Below, piece by piece: positions 1 to 7,985 of a stretch of 64,000 nucleotides of DNA. Numbering within the stretch: position 1 is the stretch's first letter; every line of letters begins with the position of its first letter. Below the pieces are notes generated by a model that saw nothing but the letters and a program-made list of their open reading frames with translations, was not told the origin of the DNA and did no database searches. The stretch is taken from contig MU405331.1 of the NCBI GenBank assembly GCA_022836615.1, positions 61,625-125,624 of the forward strand, written 5' to 3'. Position numbers and translations under genes: made by a program. This DNA is from Annulohypoxylon bovei var. microspora. Lineage: Eukaryota; Ascomycota; Sordariomycetes; Xylariales; Hypoxylaceae.

Positions 1-225
1 CTGCAACATTGCGAGCTGCTGCGATTGAAAGTTCAACCATAGGTACTATAGTCTATAGATGCCTACCTGTAGAGCCACCTAACTAGAACGTGCGACGAAA
101 ATCTAGTATCCGCCTATCCACTCATGCAGCTATATAGAATTTGGACGGACAATTCTCCATATCCACTAGCTTTCAACGCGCCCAATCAGCTCGCTGATTA
201 CGAGCTGGTGTGTTGGGTCAATGAG

Positions 226-297
226 GGGCGTGTAACTCAGTGGTAGAGTGCTCGCTTTGCATGCGAGAAGCCCAGGGTTCGACTCCCTGCTCGTCCA
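226..297 (+). tRNA. tRNA-Ala (anticodon TGC)
   Basis: The 72-base unit folds as a cloverleaf. The anticodon arm is CTCGC-TTTGCAT-GCGAG, which gives anticodon TGC (alanine). The T arm is CAGGG-TTCGACT-CCCTG, and the acceptor stem GGGCGTG pairs with CTCGTCC with one T-T mismatch and one G-T wobble; the discriminator base is A. The box A region (GTGTAACTCAGTGG) and box B (GGTTCGACTCC) are intact, and a T4 run at 303-306 is a usable Pol III terminator. No intron and no encoded CCA. This is the only canonical tRNA I find in the window. Confidence 0.93.
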
Positions 298-1702
298 TAT
301 ACTTTTGCAAATTCAAACCATGATGGTCCACGTGAAGAGTCATTCATCGTATCCGGATTGATATTGCTACCTTTTTGGTGTTGTTTTTCTTGGTCCGCTA
401 GTTCGCGGGTCATTGTCCCCGGATAGTGATGGGATGGGGATAGGAACAACGCCGCCAACTTGCCTTCGGCTCTGTAGCCGAATTGACTGTTGGTTCCTCC
501 CTGGGAAATCACCAACTACCTAGGTACCGTTTATTCATTGTTAGGGAAGAACGTCATTGATGTTAATGCAACTCAGTAGCGAGTTCCCTTTATTTGGCTT
601 GGGACTGCATGTGTACAATATTAATTTCAGATGCGATACTGTTGCTTAGTTCACACATAGTAATAAGTTAGGGAGGTTGAGCTTTCCTGATATCCCTGAA
701 ATGGAGATGGCCACTTCGGGTTCTTTTTCCTCTCCCGTGTATCAAGGATAGAATCAGCCGTCATAACTCCAAATGATAGCAACTAAGTAGATAGATATGA
801 GAAGTGATTACTTGCCCAGAAGTACATGCCGTTTTCATGTGTATGTTGCTTGCCTAGATGAAATCGCATAACGCTGGGTACCTACCCCTATCTAGGTGGG
901 TGGTTATTGGGACTTGAGTTCGTATTAACCTAGTATGTCCCTATCTGGTTGACACCAACCAACGATTTAAACCTCCCCGGGGAAGGGGATAGCGATTAGA
1001 GAAAGAAGCAAGTCTCGCTGTTTATCTATATCGTATTACATCTTACCGTGAGCTAACCGCTGGTATCTTAGTACCAGAGATGTTGAGTCACCCAAGAACT
1101 AGAAGACGGCGAGTCTTTGCACTTATTCTAGACAGATATTCATATCTCGATTAATAGAGGTGAATATATTGTTCTATAAAGTTGGTTTGTGCTCACCTAT
1201 GATATTTCCATCTCTACTAGGGTTTCAATTCAAAATGTCACAATCTTTCTGCCTTCCTTGAGATTCAGGGGCTCACAGGATCGGATGCTGCAGAGCCTCC
1301 CTCCTCCTTCCAAAGCCGCAGCAACCGCAGCGAGCTTGTATAGTAAGTCCCCGTTCTATCTAATGATCGCCTTGACGGAAATTAGGAGTTCTTCTCTAAC
1401 AATGGGTTTCTACCTAGTATTGCCGTATCCATCCCATCAATACCTTTTAACTCAGCGAAGGCAAACAGCACTCGACCAGACATCGGGTCATAAGCTTTAC
1501 AGAGCACCTTCGGATAGAAAGACTCTAGATCATCACATTACCTAACCATAACAAACGAGTGAAAGACAGAAACCCACACGTGTCCTTCCGTAGATTAAGC
1601 TTCACCCAACCGCCATCCAGCCGCCATCGCTCGATCCCAACGCCTCGTCATCCCGCCGCAAACCTACCCTCTCGACCTATCAGAACGGACTGTGGAAGAA
1701 GA
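298..1702. other. Intergenic spacer, no gene seen
   Basis: AT-rich spacer between the tRNA and the first tRNA-like unit. Open frames in it are short (118 residues or fewer), have no recognisable domain, and lack paired splice sites that would extend them. Nothing else identified. Confidence 0.5.
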
Positions 1703-1913
1703 CATATAAAGATAAATGACCCCAGGGGTATTAAGAAGTAAGCAACTCAGAAATGGGCTGAATGGGCGGGCCGTGTTGGGACGGCTTAGCGATTAATATT
1801 GTTCCACTATACCTATACGAGTATCATTATTAAGCATCCTTATAGAATATCGTTATACAGTATCGCTAGGCCCTGGGGTTCGATTCCCCAGATGGCCAGA
1901 TCAACTTTTTTTT
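1703..1913 (+). ncRNA. tRNA-like Pol III-type unit, copy 1
   Basis: The predicted RNA covers 1769-1898. It begins GGCCGTGTTGGGACGGC, which forms a local hairpin (GCCGT/ACGGC). A box A-like stretch CGGCTTAGCGA follows, and the unit ends in a perfect T-arm-like hairpin CTGGGG-TTCGATT-CCCCAG carrying a consensus box B, then ATGGCCA. The 5' GGCCGT can alternatively pair with this 3' ATGGCC. TAGCGAT near the 5' side pairs exactly with ATCGCTA just before the T arm. A T8 run at 1906-1913 would terminate Pol III. A TATA-like CATATA lies 66 bases upstream (1703), after a purine-rich stretch. No D arm or anticodon arm is recognisable, so it is not a normal tRNA. The family resemblance to two other units in this window is seen directly; transcription is inferred. 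Confidence 0.5.
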
Positions 1914-2040
1914 CTTCAACATTTATTAACCATCGCTACTATAGCAACCTCAACCTAACAAATAGGTACTTAACGCAGAACAATTTAGATACCCTTTTAG
2001 ATCAGACCTTTCCTAATTCTTGAAGCCTTAAGTAGGTAGG

Positions 2041-2122
2041 TAGTTAACGTACCTATTTATCACGGATCTTCCTCTCGCTCCCTGATCGGTTTTTTTCTCG
2101 GGGTCGTTGCTAATCCTGGGTA
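2041..2122. repeat. Local duplication, copy A (uninterrupted)
   Basis: Shares TAGTTAACGTACCT, then TTATCACGGATCTTC, then GGGTCGTTGCTAA-CCTG-GTA with 2280-2617. In the second copy a 259-base inverted-repeat element lies between these blocks. This copy therefore shows approximately the pre-insertion state. Whether the duplication is a remnant of a larger transposon cannot be told from the window. Confidence 0.7.
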
Positions 2123-2126
2123 CCTA

Positions 2127-2260
2127 TCCCCTTAACTGACACAAATCATCAACCCCCATTGTAATTGGTAACATACAGCATTGGACGAAGTGGCTCGTGC
2201 GATATTAGAACAGTTGGTACCAGCTTTAGTGGAGTTGACGACTTGTGCTAGTTAAGGGGA
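2127..2260. mobile_element. MITE, 134 bases, TA target duplication
   Basis: Terminal inverted repeats of about 28 bases start TCCCCTTAACT at both ends; after this come GACACAA (left) and AGCACAA (right, read in reverse complement). The aligned arms differ at about five positions, all transitions. A TA dinucleotide flanks each side (2125-2126 and 2261-2262), as expected for Tc1/mariner-type insertion. There is no coding capacity, so it would be mobilised only in trans. The all-transition divergence would fit RIP-type mutation, but the sample is too small to prove it. Confidence 0.7.
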
Positions 2261-2279
2261 TACCTTTCCTACCAAGGTC

Positions 2280-2617
2280 TAGTTAACGTACCTAACTTAT
2301 CACGGATCTTCTTGCTTTACGATACACCTCTGCCGGGATGGTAAAACCGTAAAACGGGGCGATTTACTCCACTACAGTGGGTATCTTGTATTGCACCTCA
2401 TAAAATGTATGTAAAGTTACAAGATATGAATAGCTTATGTATAGTACCAGTAAATAATAAGTAAGGAAATTATAACTTTATCTTAAAAAAGGTATCTTTA
2501 CACACAAATATCAGTAGCTGAGTACATCTCCACCAGTGGAGTAAAAGGCTCCAATTTACGGTTTTACCATCCCGGCAGAGGTGTATTTGTTCTCAGGGTC
2601 GTTGCTAACCCTGCGTA
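2280..2617. repeat. Local duplication, copy B (interrupted by a MITE)
   Basis: Second copy of the block at 2041-2122, split by the element at 2325-2583. The left half is 2280-2324 and the right half 2586-2617. Removing the element and one TA restores the order of shared blocks seen in copy A. Confidence 0.65.
2325..2583. mobile_element. MITE, 259 bases, TA target duplication
   Basis: The ends are inverted repeats starting CACCTCTGCCGGGATGG. The first 29 bases are identical in both arms, and similarity resumes after a diverged stretch at TTTACTCCACT, giving arms of roughly 50 bases. TA flanks each side (2323-2324 and 2584-2585). The AT-rich interior has no open frame. This is a Tc1/mariner-type non-autonomous element by structure. 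The near-perfect arms suggest a younger insertion than the neighbouring 134-base element. Confidence 0.85.
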
Positions 2618-2622
2618 TAAGC

Positions 2623-2992
2623 TAGCAGGTCCAGACCAACACCTCCCTCAGTAGAGTAGTGCGAGGAACCTCTAAAGCTCACTAACATCCGCAAATCTCA
2701 ATCCTGATTAGCTAGATATTCCTATATCCTCCTAAAAAGCACTGTTCAACTGAGGACCATGGCTATTGACAGCACTGGTACCCGAATAAGTGCCTTCTGC
2801 CAGTCAAAGGTTATCACAAGATATGCAACCTTGTGGACAAGAGTGCTTTGCTTTATGTAGAAGTTGTACTATGGGTCAAGTATCCACACCGCGTAGTAAC
2901 ATTATAGCCGCACAGGCGCTGATGGGTCGATGGGATGAAAGGGACACCGCCAGTTTGCCGATCCCATAGGTAGTTAAGATTACGAGAGAAGA
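2623..2992. other. Intergenic spacer, no gene seen
   Basis: Spacer between the duplicated, MITE-bearing block and the next tRNA-like unit. No open frame, inverted repeat or recognisable RNA gene found. Confidence 0.4.
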
Positions 2993-3195
2993 CATATAAG
3001 CCAAATTAATTTTGGGATTTGCAATTGGGGGAACCCTAGAAACAGCAAGGCCGCGTTGGTACGGTCCAGGTTACAAAGTTACAAAGTCATGGTGCAAAGG
3101 TCACAGAGTTACAATGTCCCAATGAAAGAGTAGTACGGTCCTCCTAAGGCTCTGCGGTTCGATTCCGTCGGTGGTCGTTTCAATATCTTTTTTTT
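2993..3195 (+). ncRNA. tRNA-like Pol III-type unit, copy 2 (divergent insert)
   Basis: The predicted RNA covers 3049-3177. It starts GGCCGCGTTGGTACGGTCC, whose ends form a local hairpin, and continues with the box A-like CGGTCCAGG. It ends in a T-arm-like hairpin with loop TTCGATT, and its 3' end GGTGGTC pairs with the 5' GGCCGC allowing G-T pairs. The T arm has a swapped pair relative to the other two units (stem GCGG/CCGT instead of GGGG/CCCC), which is compensatory. CATATA lies 56 bases upstream at 2993, and a T8 run follows at 3188-3195. The central 70 bases consist of degenerate GTTACAAAG repeats unrelated to the inserts of the other two copies. Confidence 0.5.
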
Positions 3196-3540
3196 CTCGC
3201 TTTTTTTTCTAACTACACCCATAGTGGTAACACGTAATTGTATCACGCTATCACATATAGTTGAAGTTGATATTTCTAACTTGTCTAATATTCAAAAGAG
3301 TTGACACCCATTAATTGTCTGCTTCAGCTCGGGGCTTGGGGGCCTCACATATGTATACACCGAGCTATTCGCCATGGGGTGTTTCTCGTATCTTAACGCT
3401 CCCAAGATCACAGATGTTCTTTATGTATGCCTAAGTAGCCACGTCCAACGCTTCGGCAAGAGCAAACTCCTAGATAGTTATTGCTCGAGCATTCTACTAT
3501 CGTATATACCTGTATTCCTATACCGTGGGCGTACTGGCAC

Positions 3541-3570
3541 TACCTACCTACCTACCTACCTACCTACCTA
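3541..3570. repeat. (TACC)n microsatellite
   Basis: About seven uninterrupted copies of TACC, running into CTAGGTAG. The same motif and its palindromic form CCTAGGTA recur as short tracts in most spacers of this window (for example near 17.92, 28.68, 36.83, 50.69 and 51.39 kb). Confidence 0.9.
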
Positions 3571-3685
3571 GGTAGATAGCTTGCTGATTAAGGGGTAGTG
3601 TTTGTTTACATCCATATAGAGTTCACCACATACAGCCCATCAGAACTTAGCAACGCCACGTAATTCCATTGGCCATGAAAGAGGG

Positions 3686-3862
3686 CATATAGGTGTAAAT
3701 AACATTAGGCCTAGGAAGAATAACAACAAAAGGCCACGTTGGTATGGCCTAGCGAAGTTGTATAAGCGTCTCTTAGTATCATTATCTGTATACCTACTAG
3801 TATCATTATAAATATCGTTAGGCTCTGGGGTTCGATTCCCTAGGTGGCCATATCATTTTTTT
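3686..3862 (+). ncRNA. tRNA-like Pol III-type unit, copy 3
   Basis: The predicted RNA covers 3732-3850. It starts GGCCACGTTGGTATGGCC, whose ends form a perfect 5-base-pair hairpin, and has the best box A match of the three (TGGCCTAGCGAAG). CCTAGCGA pairs with TCGTTAGG shortly before the T arm CTGGGG-TTCGATT-CCCTAG. The 3' end GTGGCC is the exact complement of the 5' GGCCAC. CATATA lies 46 bases upstream (3686), and a T7 run follows at 3856-3862. The insert contains two direct copies of TAGTATCATTAT and is related to the insert of the unit at 1.77 kb. There is no anticodon arm. Confidence 0.5.
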
Positions 3863-5330
3863 GCCCCATTTCCATACCTATACTTTTACACACTTGAAGT
3901 ATTTCCCACCACTTTCTTATTAGTTAACCTAGGTAGGTACGTACGTACTATTTTTAACAGGTAGGCATTTCGGTAGTGCTTTGGTACCAAATAGACGACT
4001 TAGGCTAAATGATTATTCATGGAGCATGTTTCTCGATGAAGCTATCGTGTCATATCACTTCGCCCTCGCCCTTGAAGACTACGAGCGTATGAAGAACATT
4101 CGATCATCGACTCGAATCTGTCTCATTTCCCATTACCACCTTTCGCGAGTATTGCCACGATCTGGAGATTGAGACTCCTTGCTTATCACTGCGAGCCATT
4201 AGTATCAAACCTCATACGCACGATCTATAAAACTATCATGTCTCACTTGGAAGTATTAGCTAATGCCATAATGTTGGTAACACGGTAGCATTTCGCACAT
4301 ATTTTAGCGAGTGAAGGACCAGTTACAACTAGGCTATAGGCAAGGGCTCTCTACCTATGAGTAGGCAGGAGTATACTTGTTTACATAGTGGTAAAAGGTC
4401 AATATCGCACCTTACGAGTATGTAATGATATTTCCTTCCTTTTTCGGATGGAATCTTGCCACTTTCGAACAGAGGGACCGCGACCCCTTTTACTCGCCCA
4501 TGGCCTAATGATAGTTATTTAGAATAAATACAATTGTTGTCCAAATCATCGTCGCATAGTAGTTGAAAGGAAGGTAACATTATCAAGCAACTGTTCATCA
4601 AGCAGGAGTATAATGGGAACGGAATGGGTTACACTTGATGGATTTCGTGCGAGTAATCCACGTCAGGACTATATTTCGGTTAGTTATCAACTCGACTTTA
4701 TATCTAATTGCCAGTTTATTATCTTCTAGATATGGACCAATGTTTATCTAGGTGCCTAAACATAAATGGCGAAGTTCTAGTTACCATTGTAGTTACAATA
4801 GTTAGTCCAAAGTATGACAACAACTAGTATAACCCACAAACATATTCGGAAATGGGCAGCAACACACGGAAACTGTCACAAACTTGCGTAAATAATATTG
4901 CTAGTATAGCTTCCGCTTCCTTCAGATCGAACAGCTCACCTATCAGAGTATACAATTTCTGCAATCGCCAATGTTCGGCCGTACGAATACTTGTTGGCTC
5001 TGACACAAACCGCGTACAACAATGCTGTGACTGCCGTGACTACCACAACGGATGTTATTGCGCATCTTGGTAACAAAATCGACTCATTGACTCACAAAGT
5101 CAAACGCCCGACTGCTTGGGACGAGTAGATCTACCAACTCGCCCGCAAGGTTCATATATACCAAGATCTCCCCAAAATTCTTAACCTTCTCTCCCAGCAG
5201 TTTTCATAACACAAGAACTAACCCCACTCTAGTTCTTTAACCTACGATATATTCCTTCATTATACGCCTCTTCGTCGCCTCTAATTCACCTCTACCTTGA
5301 GCATCTACACTCAAAACTATCAACTCCAAA
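3863..5330. other. Intergenic spacer with a possible coding remnant
   Basis: No complete gene. A frame open on the plus strand from about 4918 to the stop codon near 5128 reads like protein (it ends KRPTAWDE) but has no ATG and begins just after a TATAG that could be a splice acceptor. I could not find a supporting upstream exon. Otherwise featureless apart from short TACC tracts. Confidence 0.35.
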
Positions 5331-5757
5331 ATGAAGTTCTCTATGCTCTCGGTCGCTGTTCTCTCAGCCATCCTCAGTCCCGCAGTCGCGGCCCCCGCTT
5401 CTGCGACCTTATCCATAGGAACTCTGTTGCCCACTCCAACGGCGTCGACCCTCAAATCCGGTTTCCAGTTCCAGGACGTCCAAGTGAACTGCCCCGACGC
5501 CGACCACCAGAATAATTACACGCAATGCTACAACGACAACTCGAGCAAGCAGTGTAACCCTATGCAGTCTCAGGCTGACAGGAAGGCCTGTAACCAGCTC
5601 TGGGAGGTGATGTGTGGTATGTGTTTACCCCCTATCTCCCATCACTTGTCTAAGAGTCTAGTTTTACCCCTATTCTCTCACTTATTCAATTATTAGCAGA
5701 AACCAGCTAACCCTACTTCCAGCTGAACGCGTCGGTTGCCAGGTCTCGGAGAATTAA
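5331..5757 (+). CDS. Small secreted cysteine-rich protein, 106 residues
   Basis: Two exons, 5331-5616 and 5723-5757. The intron has donor GTATGT, branch-like GCTAAC and acceptor CTTCCAG. The N-terminus MKFSMLSVAVLSAILSPAVA is a clear signal peptide. The mature part is about 85 residues with six cysteines (NCP, QCY, QCN, ACN, MCA, GCQ), which could form three disulfides, and one N-glycosylation sequon (NYT). The splice adds the sixth cysteine and ends the protein at CQVSEN; reading through the intron would give an unlikely 121-residue form. No family is recognised. Size, secretion signal and even cysteine count are typical of fungal effector-like or surface proteins, but that function is only inferred. 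Confidence 0.72.
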
Positions 5758-6869
5758 ACAGCTTGGTGACTTACAAGAGAGGTCTCGAGGACAGAGCTCA
5801 ACACGATAGCATTTCGAGGGTAGCTAGGACCTAGGTAAGCGGAGGCTGGTATCAATCTAGGAGGCTTAACAGATAGGAACATACATAGAGATGCTGCTGA
5901 TTTCTTTAATACTTGACGTACTTTTCATTTCTTGGAACGGCTGGAAGTTTCACTTCACGCATCAACTACGGACTTCGAGAGTTTGTAGGTAAGACGTTTC
6001 GTTTATGGATATTTGCAGGTCGGTCGGTTGCTTTTGATAGTTCGCTCATTATGTCTAGTAATCAATGAGTATAACTAAGTGGAGTCATATCCTACCTTGC
6101 CTAGAAGATGCTTAGATAGTTAGGTACCTAGGTAACTTTGCGAATCATCACGTGCCCCATCACCAAGCTCGCCGGCGCGTTGCCAGGCAACACCACCCAC
6201 CAGTTTAACGCACATATACTATTGTTACCCCACTGTGTTCTAAGCCTGAATCACACCTTTAGATCAAATTATGGTCGATGGTCTAGTTGGATGTGGTAAT
6301 GACGGAATAGATAAAACTGCCCGGGGTTTTTCGTAGGCCTTAGGTTCGAGCCGCGGTGAGGACGCGCCAGGCAGGCCAACTGGTCAGGTCACCTCCTTCT
6401 GGCTGGATCGCAGCTGAGCTTTTTTTGTCATTTGGGTATTCTTTTACCTTTTTTCTTTTTTTTCTTTTTTTTCTTTTCTATTTTTCTTCTCCTTTTCGTG
6501 CAACTTCCTGCCACCCCTTAATACTCACTCGTAACCTCCCATCCGAAGACGACTAAGGATGATATTCAATTCCACGCCTGCACCTAGTCCATAGTAACCG
6601 GGTCCATAGTAACCGAAAATAATGCATCTGTCATGGGAATTTTAATCAACACCTAACCATTCCAAGTACACATATACACGACACCCATCAAGAAAGAATC
6701 CATGAAAACGCAAGGGGATTAAACATTGACATTACTAAGAGTCTAGTCCAAAAGCCGCACCTATGTAAACTTCGCGCTCGTATATTGTATAGCGACAAAA
6801 GAGCAGCACGTATATACTCCCCCTAGAAGCGAAATCCCCTTACCCACCCAACTCTCCCCATTATACCCC
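5758..6869. other. Intergenic spacer with degenerate Pol III-like boxes
   Basis: Contains TGGTCTAGTTGG (about 6280) and, some 60 bases downstream, AGGTTCGAGCC, followed at 6420 by a T7 run. These resemble box A, box B and a terminator, but the implied T and acceptor stems do not pair well, so I do not call a tRNA. A direct repeat GGTCCATAGTAACCG-type (two copies) lies near 6585-6617, and a T-rich tract at 6418-6490. No protein gene. Confidence 0.35.
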
Positions 6870-7985
6870 TTATAGCAGCTGCGTAGCAAGCGCGACCGGT
6901 TGCTCCAGTATGACACCCGGGCCCGCGACGACGGTGTCCTTGGTGGGCGCGCCCGGGGTATCGGCGATGACGGCGACGATGACGCCCTTGGTCTCGAACT
7001 GGGCGGGGATGGTGACGAAGATCTGCTCCTCGGGCCAGGTCATCGTGTCGATGGGCACGCTGACGTTGTACACGCCGTGGAAGAAGACGGCGTAGTACTG
7101 GGTGTGCCTCGCGAACGAGGGCTGGTTGTCGGGGTCGGTGAAGTTGAGGGCGATGTTGGAGCCGGGCGTCAGCGACTTGGTGCCCTTGGCGGCGCTGAGC
7201 GCGGGCAGGTTCTGGCGCGGGTTGGGGTACACGGGGTTCTCGGGCGGGCAGCTGCCGGGCACGATGTAGCCGTTGGTGCTGTCGAGGATCTGGTTGGCGT
7301 ACGGGAAGGTGGTGTCGGCCGGGCCGCCGAACGGGTTCGTCTTCCAGATCTCGATCAGGCTCCACACCTCGTGGCGCGCCTCCGTCTCGGCGATGGCGAT
7401 CATGGCGCCCGCCGACGAGGGGAGCTTGGCCGACTGGACCAGGCCGGTCAGGAAGGCCATGCTGGAGACCTCGAGCACGGTGACGAGCGCGAGGAAGGAG
7501 ATCGGGTCGTAGAAGGGGTACTGGTGCTCGCACGCGCCGGGCTTGACCGACGTGGGCGAGATCATGTTCTGGAAGATGCGCAGGTGGCCCGCCTCGTTGT
7601 TCCGTATCTCCTGGATGCGCTGGTACGTGGTGTTAGGCATGCCGATCGCGACGAAGGAGGACGTGTTGAAGTCCTCGACGGCCTTCTGGTAGAAGTCGAA
7701 GATGATCCACTCGGCGGCCAGCAGGTTCTGCCAGACCTCGTCGTCTACGCCACGCCGTCCGACCTTCGTCGGTAGGACGACATCTCTCAGGTTTCCGGGG
7801 AAGGGTGCCTCGACGCCGTAGTACGTGCTGAATATGGGATCCTCGCCCGGCTTAGGACCGTAGTTGGGGTCGGAGAGCTTCTGCGATTCCGTGAACGAGC
7901 CGATCTTGCCGAAGATAGGTCCCGCGGAAGCGACAGAGACGAGAGGGCTCAGCAGGCAGGCCTGGAAGAGAGATCGGATCGACAT
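6870..7985 (-). CDS. Secreted Rds1-like ferritin-fold protein, 371 residues
   Basis: Single exon, ATG at 7985. Residues 1-21 form a signal peptide ending VASAG. Residues of about 78-225 match the ferritin-like domain found in fungal Rds1 (stress/nutrient-regulated) proteins. Helices carry E92, an EAGH motif (E131, H134), E172 and ETEARH (E202, H205), the acid/histidine pattern expected for a di-metal or metal-derived four-helix fold. The C-terminal 150 residues look beta-rich and are typical of the family, ending VALATQLL. Several N-glycosylation sequons (NTS, NTT, NFT, NVS) fit a secreted or wall-associated location. Codon third positions are strongly GC-biased. Family assignment is firm; the biochemical role of the family is unknown, and Rds1 names come from regulation, not enzymology. 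Confidence 0.88.
   Translation of the reverse strand: MSIRSLFQACLLSPLVSVASAGPIFGKIGSFTESQKLSDPNYGPKPGEDPIFSTYYGVEAPFPGNLRDVVLPTKVGRRGVDDEVWQNLLAAEWIIFDFYQKAVEDFNTSSFVAIGMPNTTYQRIQEIRNNEAGHLRIFQNMISPTSVKPGACEHQYPFYDPISFLALVTVLEVSSMAFLTGLVQSAKLPSSAGAMIAIAETEARHEVWSLIEIWKTNPFGGPADTTFPYANQILDSTNGYIVPGSCPPENPVYPNPRQNLPALSAAKGTKSLTPGSNIALNFTDPDNQPSFARHTQYYAVFFHGVYNVSVPIDTMTWPEEQIFVTIPAQFETKGVIVAVIADTPGAPTKDTVVAGPGVILEQPVALATQLL

Noticed and set aside
6900..7775. Plus-strand open frame of 291 residues opposite the Rds1-like gene
   Set aside because: It is the complement of a GC-rich gene; its composition (R, G, D, V, H runs) is the usual antisense shadow and it lacks domain or signal features.
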